From Egibacteraceae bacterium (GTDB lineage: Bacteria > Actinomycetota > Nitriliruptoria > Euzebyales > Egibacteraceae): a stretch of DNA of 64,000 nucleotides. The position numbers were made by a program, and so were the translations under genes. Under the pieces are notes generated by a model, which saw only the letters and a list, made by a program, of their open reading frames with translations, did not search any database and had not been told where the DNA came from. Below, one piece after another: positions 58,173 to 64,000 of the stretch. The DNA lies in NCBI GenBank assembly GCA_040905805.1, contig JBBDQS010000136.1, positions 1 through 64,000 of the forward strand, in the 5' to 3' direction. Position 1 is the stretch's first letter, and every line of letters begins with the position of its first letter.

Positions 58173-59969
58173 ATGGCGAAGACGAAGGTTTCGGGACCGG
58201 ATCCGGTCCCGGTCCCCGCCGACCAGCACCTCACGAGCCGACTGTGGGAGCGAGCCGAGTCCGGCAGCGCCCGGGAGGCCCTGCGCTACCACGACGGTGC
58301 AGGCTGGCGGGGGGTGACGTGGACCCAGCTCGGGGAGCGCGTCCGTGGCGTGGCCGCCGGCCTGATCGCGACGGGCATCGAGCCGGGCGATCGGGTGGCG
58401 ATCATGTCCGGCACGCGCCTGGAGTGGACGATCGCCGATCTTGCGATCCTGGCCGTCGGAGGGGTGACGGTCCCGATCTACGAGACGAGCTCTGCCGACC
58501 AGTGCGCGTGGATCCTCCGCGACGCCGGCGTCAAGGTCGCCGTCGTGGAGCTCGCCGACCACGCCAAGACGCTCGACACGGCGCGGGAGCAGGCGCCGGA
58601 CTTCGGGGAGATCTTCGTGCTGGCCGACGGCGGTCTGGAGACGCTGGCTGAGCGCGGCGACGACACGCAGGCGGATCAGGTCACCGTGCGCTCCCAGGCG
58701 CTCACGACCGACCACCTGGCGTCCATCATCTACACCTCCGGCACGACGGGGAACCCAAAGGGGTGCATGCTGACCCACGGCAACCTCGTGTGGACCGCCC
58801 GCCAGGTCGAGGTCAACCTCAAGGCGCTGTTCCACGCCGACGACTCGACGCTGTTGTTCCTGCCGCTGGCCCACGTGTTCGCCCGGCTGATCCAGTTCGC
58901 CTGCCTGGAGGCCGACGTGCAGATGGGCTACGCCCGCTCGGTCGACACCCTGCTGGAAGACCTTGCGTCCTACCAGCCCACGTTCCTGCTGGCGGTCCCG
59001 CGCGTCTTCGAGAAGGTGTTCAATGGTGCGCAGCGCAAGGCGCAGGGCGCCAAGCGCAAGGTCTTCGACTTCGCCGTGGCGACCGGGGAGCAGTGGTCGA
59101 CCGCTGTGGACCAGGGGCGCGACCCCGGCCTGCTCACCAACCTCAAGCGCGGGGTGGTGGACAAGCTCGTGTACGCCAAGCTGAAGGACGCCATGGGCGG
59201 TCGGATCACCTACTGCGTGTCCGGTGGCGCGCCCTTGGCCCCCTACCTCGCCCACTTCTTCCACGCCGCGGGGGTGACCATCCTCGAGGGCTACGGCCTG
59301 ACCGAGACGACCGCGCCCGCCACGGTGAACATGCCAGATGCGATGCGCATCGGCACGGTCGGCCGTCCGCTGTCGGGCGTGGAGATCCAGATCGCCGACG
59401 ACGGCGAGATCATGATCCGGGGCGGCAACGTCTTCACCGGCTACTACCACAACGACGCGGCCACCGCGGAGGTGCTCACCGACGACGGCTGGTTCACCAC
59501 CGGTGACCTCGGTGAGCTCGACGCCGACGGCTTCTTGAAGATCACCGGACGCAAGAAGGAGATCATCGTCACGGCCGGGGGTAAGAACGTGGCTCCAGCC
59601 GTGCTCGAGGAGCGGCTCAAGGCCCACCGGCTCGTGTCGCAGGCGATGGTCGTCGGCGACGACCGGCCGTTCATCGGGGCGTTGCTGACCCTGGACCCCG
59701 AGGAGCTCGCCGCCTACGCGCGGGAGCAGGGGCTGTCGGGCACCAGCGCCGCACAGCTGAGCGAGGACGCGACGGTGCAGACCGAGGTGCAGAAGGCGGT
59801 CGACCATGCCAACGCCGCGGTGAGCAAGGCCGAGTCCATCCGCAAGGTGGTGGTGCTCGACCGCGATTTCACCCAGGACGACGGCGAGCTGACGCCCACG
59901 CTCAAGCTGCGTCGCCGCGACGTGCACCAGCACTTCGCCGCTGAGATCGAAGGGCTCTACGCGAAGTAG
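58173..59969 (+). CDS. Long-chain acyl-CoA synthetase (FadD15-like AMP-forming ligase)
   Basis: This 598-residue enzyme activates fatty acids to acyl-CoA via acyl-AMP. The ATP motif is IIYTSGTTGNPKGCMLTHGN, with GYGLTETTAPATVN at the linker region. TTGDLGELDADGFLKITGRKKEIIV spans the hinge (TGR) and the catalytic Lys region. The C-terminal domain starts after about 490. ATG 58173 has AGGAG seven bases upstream; TACATT at 58122 may be the -10. The 202 bases upstream hold nothing else evident. The protein is close in length to mycobacterial FadD15 (about 600). Confidence 0.92.
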   Translation: MAKTKVSGPDPVPVPADQHLTSRLWERAESGSAREALRYHDGAGWRGVTWTQLGERVRGVAAGLIATGIEPGDRVAIMSGTRLEWTIADLAILAVGGVTVPIYETSSADQCAWILRDAGVKVAVVELADHAKTLDTAREQAPDFGEIFVLADGGLETLAERGDDTQADQVTVRSQALTTDHLASIIYTSGTTGNPKGCMLTHGNLVWTARQVEVNLKALFHADDSTLLFLPLAHVFARLIQFACLEADVQMGYARSVDTLLEDLASYQPTFLLAVPRVFEKVFNGAQRKAQGAKRKVFDFAVATGEQWSTAVDQGRDPGLLTNLKRGVVDKLVYAKLKDAMGGRITYCVSGGAPLAPYLAHFFHAAGVTILEGYGLTETTAPATVNMPDAMRIGTVGRPLSGVEIQIADDGEIMIRGGNVFTGYYHNDAATAEVLTDDGWFTTGDLGELDADGFLKITGRKKEIIVTAGGKNVAPAVLEERLKAHRLVSQAMVVGDDRPFIGALLTLDPEELAAYAREQGLSGTSAAQLSEDATVQTEVQKAVDHANAAVSKAESIRKVVVLDRDFTQDDGELTPTLKLRRRDVHQHFAAEIEGLYAK

Positions 59970-59986
59970 CCGGGCCGGATCCGCGG

Positions 59987-60796
59987 GTGCACAGGCTGCG
60001 GCGTCTCGCGTACGGGGCGGCCCGTGGGGCTGTCAGGCGTGCGCCGCCGGCCGTGCGCGAGGTGGGGCTGGCGCTGGGGGCGCGCGCCGTCGACGGCCCG
60101 GCGCTGCTGCCCGGGCCGCCGCTGGGGCCGGTGCTCGTCGTGGCGCCGCATCCCGACGACGAGTCGATCGGCTGCGGGGGTGCCATCGCCCGCCACGTCG
60201 ACCGCGGCGACGCGGTGACCGTACTCGTAGCCACCAGCGGCGAGGCCACCGCCGGTGGACCGGCGCGGCGCGGCGCGCTCGGTCCGGCCCGGGAAGCGGA
60301 GTGCCGGGCGGCCTGCGGCACGCTGGGGTCCCGGGAGCCCGTGTTCGCCAGGCTGCCGGACGGGGCGCTGTCGGACCACGTCGACGAGCTGGCCGCGGTG
60401 GTACACGACCTCGGCGCCCGCTGCGCTGTCGTCTACGTGCCGGCCGTCCTGGATCCGCACCGCGACCACCGGGCGGCCAACCGCGCGCTCGCGGCGGCGG
60501 GGCTCAGCGCCGACGTCTACGGCTACGAGGTGTGGTCGCCGGCTCCGGTCGACGTCGTCCTGGACGTCACCCAGGTGTATCCGCGCAAGGAAGCGGCGCT
60601 GCGGTGCTACGCCGTGGCGCTCGACTCGGTCGACTACGTCCGCACTGCCGCTGGGCTGGCGGCGTACCGCAGTGCCGTCGGAGGCCTGGGCGGCCAGGGA
60701 TTCGCCGAGGGCTTCGTGCGGTGCAGCGCGGCCGAGCACGCCGCGCTCACCGCCCGCGCCTGCTCGGACGATCCTCCACCGCAACGTCCGCCATGA
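59987..60796 (+). CDS. PIG-L/LmbE-family zinc deacetylase
   Basis: This 269-residue enzyme has the zinc motif PHPDDES near 51-57 and the later HRDH motif (about 162-165), which together bind zinc in the N-acetylglucosaminyl deacetylase family. Mycothiol biosynthesis (MshB) and mycothiol conjugate hydrolysis (Mca) belong here, but the substrate of this one is unclear. GTG 59987 is 17 bases after the acyl-CoA ligase stop, suggesting one transcript. The Arg-rich N-terminus (RLRRLAYGAARGAVRR) may associate with the membrane. Confidence 0.88.
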   Translation: MHRLRRLAYGAARGAVRRAPPAVREVGLALGARAVDGPALLPGPPLGPVLVVAPHPDDESIGCGGAIARHVDRGDAVTVLVATSGEATAGGPARRGALGPAREAECRAACGTLGSREPVFARLPDGALSDHVDELAAVVHDLGARCAVVYVPAVLDPHRDHRAANRALAAAGLSADVYGYEVWSPAPVDVVLDVTQVYPRKEAALRCYAVALDSVDYVRTAAGLAAYRSAVGGLGGQGFAEGFVRCSAAEHAALTARACSDDPPPQRPP

Positions 60797-60841
60797 CGGG
60801 ACCTCGACGGGGGACGTTGAAGGCTGAACGCGGACGCTAAG

Positions 60842-61684
60842 GTGGAGGTGGTGACCGCCAACATCTCGCTGCCGACCTGCTACCGCCATCCCGATCGGGA
60901 GACACGCCTGTCCTGCTCGTCGTGCGCGCGCCCCACCTGTGTGGAGTGCGTGCACCGCGCCGACGTGGGGCAGAAGTGCCGGGATTGCGCCGCCCCGCAG
61001 GGCAACGCCGAGGTCATCACCGCCGACCAGATCCGCACCGGCGCACGCCGGTCGGCGCCGGTGGCGTTCACCCTGCTCGCCGTGAACCTCGTCATCCATG
61101 CCGCGGGCATGTTCGACGCGTCCGTGCAGCAGCAGGTGTTCCAGGTGGGCGCGCAGGTCAACGGGCTGGTGGCCCAAGGCGAGTGGTACCGCCTGTTCAG
61201 CGCCGCGTTCCTGCACTCGCCGCAGATGCTCATGCACATCCTGTTCAACATGTTCGCGCTGTACCTGTTCGGGCCCCAGCTGGAGCGTGACGCGGGCAGC
61301 CTGCCCTTCGCCGGGCTGTACCTGGCGTCGGCCCTGGCCGGTGGTGCGGCGTTCTTCGTCGCCAATCCCGGCGGCGTGGCGGTCGGGGCGTCGGGTGCGA
61401 TCTTCGGGCTCTTCGGGGCGTGGCTCGCCGCGTCGATCCGTAACCGTCACACCCCTGCCGGCCAGGCGGGGCTCCGCCAGCTCCTGGTGCTGCTCGGCAT
61501 CAACCTCGCCCTGCCGCTGTTCGTGCCCGGCATCGCCTGGGAGGCCCACGTGGGCGGTCTTGTCGCCGGGTTCGCCATCGCCGTCCTGTGGTTCCCCTTC
61601 GCGCGGCACCCGCGCGCCGTCATCCTGCGCACGCTCGTCGCCATGCTGGTGGGTGCCGCGGCGCTCGCGTTCGTGCTGGGCTAG
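60842..61684 (+). CDS. Rhomboid-family intramembrane serine protease with N-terminal B-box-like zinc domain
   Basis: This 280-residue protein has a Cys/His-rich N-terminal region (about 12-50: CYRHP, CSSC, CVECVH, CRDC), resembling a B-box zinc finger. Then come six membrane helices. The catalytic Ser is in VGASGAIFGLFG (about residue 183) and the catalytic His in WEAHVGGLVAG (about 239). The first helix ends before a wide periplasmic loop with HSPQMLMHILFNMF. The start may be GTG 60842, 60848 or 60851; the repeats of GTG and a GGTGGAGG sequence make the choice uncertain. Substrates unknown. Confidence 0.9.
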   Translation: MEVVTANISLPTCYRHPDRETRLSCSSCARPTCVECVHRADVGQKCRDCAAPQGNAEVITADQIRTGARRSAPVAFTLLAVNLVIHAAGMFDASVQQQVFQVGAQVNGLVAQGEWYRLFSAAFLHSPQMLMHILFNMFALYLFGPQLERDAGSLPFAGLYLASALAGGAAFFVANPGGVAVGASGAIFGLFGAWLAASIRNRHTPAGQAGLRQLLVLLGINLALPLFVPGIAWEAHVGGLVAGFAIAVLWFPFARHPRAVILRTLVAMLVGAAALAFVLG

Positions 61685-61694
61685 GTGCTCGGCC

Positions 61695-61700
61695 TACCCT
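61695..61700 (+). promoter_or_regulatory. Possible -10 for leaderless SRPBCC transcript
   Basis: TACCCT ends seven bases before ATG 61708 with no Shine-Dalgarno sequence in between, the same geometry as upstream of the ABC-F and mycoredoxin genes. The match to TANNNT is loose by nature. Confidence 0.35.
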
Positions 61701-61707
61701 GGGCAGC

Positions 61708-62226
61708 ATGCGCATCCAGGCCTGGGACTCAGTGTTCGTCCGGGCCCGGCGAACCGACGTCCACCCCATCCTGGCCGACGTCGCCCGGTACGGGCGGTGG
61801 TGGCCTGCCGTGAGCAGTCGGGACCTCGGCACCCGTGTGGCCGTGACGCTCAGCCCACCCGGCATCGCCCGGCGCACGCAGCGCTTCAGGGTCGCGGTCA
61901 CCAAGGAGCGCCCCGCCAAGGGCGTGCGGATGCGCTACACGGGTGACCTGGCGGGCGACGCGGAGTGGTACTACCTGGACGAGCCGGCCGGCACGGTCGT
62001 GCACTACCTGCTCACCGCGGAGGTCGCGGACCGGGGATGGCGCCGACGCCTGACCGATCACCGGGCAGCGATCCGCCAGGGACTCGACACGGTGAAGGAC
62101 CGCCTCGAGGACGGCCGGATCCCCGGGACGGAACCCCATCCGCGGCTGCTCGCCGACCAACGGGCGGCCATCGCGGAGTTCCGCGCGGCCGTCGCCGCGC
62201 ACGCCCGTGCGACGGGGGGCCGGTAG
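61708..62226 (+). CDS. SRPBCC-domain protein (polyketide-cyclase-like), unknown ligand
   Basis: This 172-residue protein fits the START-like SRPBCC fold: the opening VFVRARRTDVHPILADVARYGRWW, then basic strands with RFRVAVTKERPAKGVRMRY and the late GTVVHYLLTAEV. A helix near 115-135 closes the hydrophobic pocket. A charged C-terminal tail is extra. Such proteins carry or modify hydrophobic small molecules; the role here is unknown. Its probable leaderless promoter lies between it and the rhomboid gene. The next gene begins two bases after its stop. Confidence 0.8.
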   Translation: MRIQAWDSVFVRARRTDVHPILADVARYGRWWPAVSSRDLGTRVAVTLSPPGIARRTQRFRVAVTKERPAKGVRMRYTGDLAGDAEWYYLDEPAGTVVHYLLTAEVADRGWRRRLTDHRAAIRQGLDTVKDRLEDGRIPGTEPHPRLLADQRAAIAEFRAAVAAHARATGGR

Positions 62227-62227
62227 G

Positions 62228-62848
62228 GTGCGCTGCGCCGAGTGCGGGACGACCAACGCCGAGACGGCCGACTGGTGCGCCCGGTGCTTCGGGCCCCTGC
62301 GGGCGGCGGCGCCGGCCCAGGAGCCGCAGCCGGCACCGCCTGCGGCACCCGCGGCCGAACCGGTGCTCCCGGCGGGCCTGCGGCGACGCGACGGCGACCT
62401 GGAGTGGGAGTGCCCGCGCTGCGGGCGGTGGGAGTCGGTGGCATCGCTGGACTGTGCCGCGTGCCACGTCACCATCACCCCACAGGGTGACGGTGGGGAC
62501 CCGGCCGCGGCCGCCCGTCGGCTCGCCGAGCCGTGGGTGGCAGCCCTGGCGTTGTCGGCGGTGGTCCCCGGAGCCGGGCACATCGGTCTGGGGCGCTACG
62601 GGGCGGGCCTCACCCGTGCGCTGCTGTTCGCGGCGTGGGTCGTCGGCGGTGCTGCCCTGTGGGTTGCCCGTGGGATGCCGGCCGGCGGACCCTTCGTGCT
62701 GGGCGCAGGACTGCTGTGGGCCGGCACGCTGGTGGACATCGGGGCCTTGCGGCGAGGCCGCCGGGAGGTCCTCGGCCGCCGGTCCCTGCGGTGGCTGGCC
62801 GTGGGGGTCGTGCTCCTCACGGCCGTGGGTGTCCTCGCGACCACGTAG
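62228..62848 (+). CDS. Zinc-ribbon membrane protein, unknown
   Basis: This 206-residue protein begins with a four-Cys zinc ribbon (CAEC at 3-6, CARC at about 17-20). A Pro/Ala-rich linker leads to a second four-Cys ribbon (CPRC and CAAC, about 58-80). The C-terminal half has three or four membrane segments (about 105-205) with the GAGHIGLGRYGAGLTRA pattern of TM2-like small membrane domains. GTG 62228 lies one base past the upstream stop. Double zinc ribbons plus a membrane domain suggest a regulatory or assembly role, but I recognise no family. Confidence 0.78.
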   Translation: MRCAECGTTNAETADWCARCFGPLRAAAPAQEPQPAPPAAPAAEPVLPAGLRRRDGDLEWECPRCGRWESVASLDCAACHVTITPQGDGGDPAAAARRLAEPWVAALALSAVVPGAGHIGLGRYGAGLTRALLFAAWVVGGAALWVARGMPAGGPFVLGAGLLWAGTLVDIGALRRGRREVLGRRSLRWLAVGVVLLTAVGVLATT

Positions 62849-62867
62849 CCTCTGCGGCGTCGCGACG

Positions 62868-62873
62868 TAGGAT
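62868..62873 (+). promoter_or_regulatory. Possible -10 of the second SRPBCC gene
   Basis: TAGGAT lies 47 bases before GTG 62921, the same hexamer as upstream of the mycoredoxin and ArsC-like genes. No clear -35 is present. Confidence 0.3.
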
Positions 62874-62920
62874 GATCAGCGCCACCCGATCGACGATCCG
62901 ACGATCCACAGGAGCGGCGC

Positions 62921-63358
62921 GTGAGCGAAGCGGTGTCCGAGAGCATCACGGTGCAGGCCGTTCCCGATGCGGTCATGGACGTGATCGCCGACTTCGAGGC
63001 GTATCCCGAGTGGCAGCGCGAGATCAAGGCCGTGGAGGTCCTGGAGACCGACGACGACGGGTGGGGCACGGCCGTGCGCTTCACCGTCGACGCCAAGATC
63101 TTCTCGATGACCTACGTGCTGGGGTACACCTACACCGACGACGCGATGCGCTGGACGCTGCTCGAGGGCGACCAGGTCAGCAAGATCGACGGCAGCTACC
63201 TCCTGGCGGACAAGGGCGACGGCACCACGGAGGTCACCTACCATCTCGAGGTCGTCCCGGCGATCTCCCTCCCCAAGATGGTCCGTCGCAAGGCCGCCCA
63301 GCGCATCGTCGAGGGTGCGCTCGCAGGCATGAAGGCGCGCGTCGAGGAACAGGCCTGA
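62921..63358 (+). CDS. SRPBCC/polyketide cyclase-like protein (START fold)
   Basis: This 145-residue protein has the typical opening VSESITVQAVPDAVMDVIADFEAYPEW, where the WQREIK helix leads into strands such as GWGTAVRFTVDA. A C-terminal helix (about 115-143) follows. It matches the coenzyme Q-binding/cyclase group that is widespread in actinobacteria. GTG 62921 has AGGAG six bases upstream. Its stop overlaps the CTG start of the following lipoprotein (CTGA), suggesting coupling. Confidence 0.87.
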   Translation: MSEAVSESITVQAVPDAVMDVIADFEAYPEWQREIKAVEVLETDDDGWGTAVRFTVDAKIFSMTYVLGYTYTDDAMRWTLLEGDQVSKIDGSYLLADKGDGTTEVTYHLEVVPAISLPKMVRRKAAQRIVEGALAGMKARVEEQA

Positions 63359-64000
63359 GCCGCGGCAGCGGGACGCGGATCGCCACCATCGTGCTGGCGG
63401 CGCTCGTGCTGGTGTCGGCGTGTCGCACCGAGGACGAGCCCCCCGCTCCCGAGGGTCGCGATGGTGCCGACGACTCGGCCGAGCCGGTGCCCGCGGGGGA
63501 CCTGGCCTACCTGGAGGGCGACGAGGGGGTGTCGGAGGTGACGGCGTGGTTCCTCCATGCCAACGAACCCGACCTGTGGGTGGCACCCGGAACCGTCCAC
63601 CTCGACGCGCCGACCACGAGCCCGCTGGATGCAGCGATCGACGGGGTCGTGTCGGGTCGGCCCGGCAACCCCGAGGCTGCCCGGCGCCTCGCACCCCCGG
63701 GCACCAGGCTGCTCGGCGTCGATCTCGATGCGGGGGTGGCCACGGTGGACCTGTCCGGCTTCGCCATGCCCGCCGAGCGCACCGCCATCGAGGAGCAGGC
63801 CTTCGCCCAGCAGCTCGCGCACACCGCCACGCAGTTCCACGACGTCGATGCCGTCCGCCTGCATGTCCGCGGGCAGGCGGTGGCCGAGCTCTGGGGTCAC
63901 CTCGACTGGTCGGAGCCCCAGACCGCCGACCCGGGCGCGCTCGCACCGGTCATCGTGGAGTCGCCGCGTTGGGCAGCGGTGCAGCCCGCCGGCTCCGTGA
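63355..64000 (+). CDS. GerMN-domain lipoprotein, CTG start, partial at right edge
   Basis: An open frame runs from CTG 63355 to the window end without a stop (215 codons seen). The N-terminus is a lipoprotein signal: basic SRGSGTRI, hydrophobic IVLAALVLVSAC with lipobox VSAC. An acidic linker follows, then a GerMN domain with VTAWFLHANEPDLW, PPGTRLLGVDLDAGVATVDLSGF and VDAVRLHVRG. No ATG or GTG precedes the signal. CTG overlaps the upstream TGA (CTGA), and GAGGA lies eight bases before it. GerMN lipoproteins occur in spore-forming bacteria and in actinobacteria such as LpqB. The C-terminus is missing. Confidence 0.8.
   Translation, partial: MSRGSGTRIATIVLAALVLVSACRTEDEPPAPEGRDGADDSAEPVPAGDLAYLEGDEGVSEVTAWFLHANEPDLWVAPGTVHLDAPTTSPLDAAIDGVVSGRPGNPEAARRLAPPGTRLLGVDLDAGVATVDLSGFAMPAERTAIEEQAFAQQLAHTATQFHDVDAVRLHVRGQAVAELWGHLDWSEPQTADPGALAPVIVESPRWAAVQPAGSV

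Overview
The window is about 70% GC, tightly packed, and has the gene content of a free-living actinobacterium. A mycoredoxin points to mycothiol. An actinobacterial-type coproheme decarboxylase, a complete GlgE (maltose-1-phosphate) alpha-glucan operon, an ECF sigma/zinc anti-sigma pair and frequent GTG starts all fit Actinomycetota. Two betaine importers plus K+ and Na+/H+ transporters suggest exposure to salt or drying; a deep lineage such as Nitriliruptoria is possible, but that is inference. I see no rRNA, tRNA, CRISPR array, insertion sequence or prophage, and no gene-free stretch longer than 300 bases.

Layout. 1-7.6 kb (minus strand): a CDF metal exporter with a repeat-encoded His-rich tail, and a two-component system beside a MacB/FtsX-type ABC transporter; its kinase carries a duplicated sensor half. 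7.6-14.6 kb (minus): two complete osmoprotectant ABC importers, OpuC-like and ProVWX. 14.7-27.7 kb (minus): a run of closely spaced genes in the transcription order glgE, treS, mak-glgB, NhaP-type antiporter, trkH, an OB-fold membrane protein, treZ. 27.9-30.1 kb (minus): a three-gene ABC-2 exporter. 30.3-34.7 kb (plus): glycogen phosphorylase, an orphan NuoF-like flavoprotein and a small membrane protein. 34.7-38 kb (minus): a methyltransferase, a 7TM-HD (PgpH-type) phosphodiesterase and a small membrane protein. 38-47.1 kb (plus): an ABC-F protein, an ABC exporter, gltB preceded by an intrinsic terminator, mycoredoxin and a tiny zinc-ribbon ORF. 47-54 kb: an SDR enzyme, an ArsC-like protein behind a G10 tract, a response regulator/histidine kinase pair, a GAF-GAF-PP2C phosphatase and a receiver-RsbW fusion. 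54-64 kb: HU, an ECF sigma/anti-sigma pair, ChdC, an acyl-CoA ligase, a PIG-L deacetylase, a rhomboid protease, two SRPBCC proteins, a zinc-ribbon membrane protein and a GerMN lipoprotein cut by the right edge.

How it fits together. TreS converts trehalose to maltose, the maltokinase makes maltose-1-phosphate, GlgE polymerises it and GlgB branches the product. GlgP degrades alpha-glucan, and TreZ releases trehalose from maltooligosyl-trehalose; its partner TreY is not in this window. These sit in line with K+ uptake, cation/proton antiport and betaine import, so roughly 7.6-27.7 kb reads as an osmotic-stress island. A PgpH-type HD protein, CBS domains on both betaine ATPases and an RCK_C domain on the antiporter suggest, by family knowledge only, that cyclic di-AMP could coordinate it.

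Limits: everything here comes from reading sequence and motifs. Start codons were chosen from ribosome-binding sites and overlaps, promoters are weak calls, and no database search was run.
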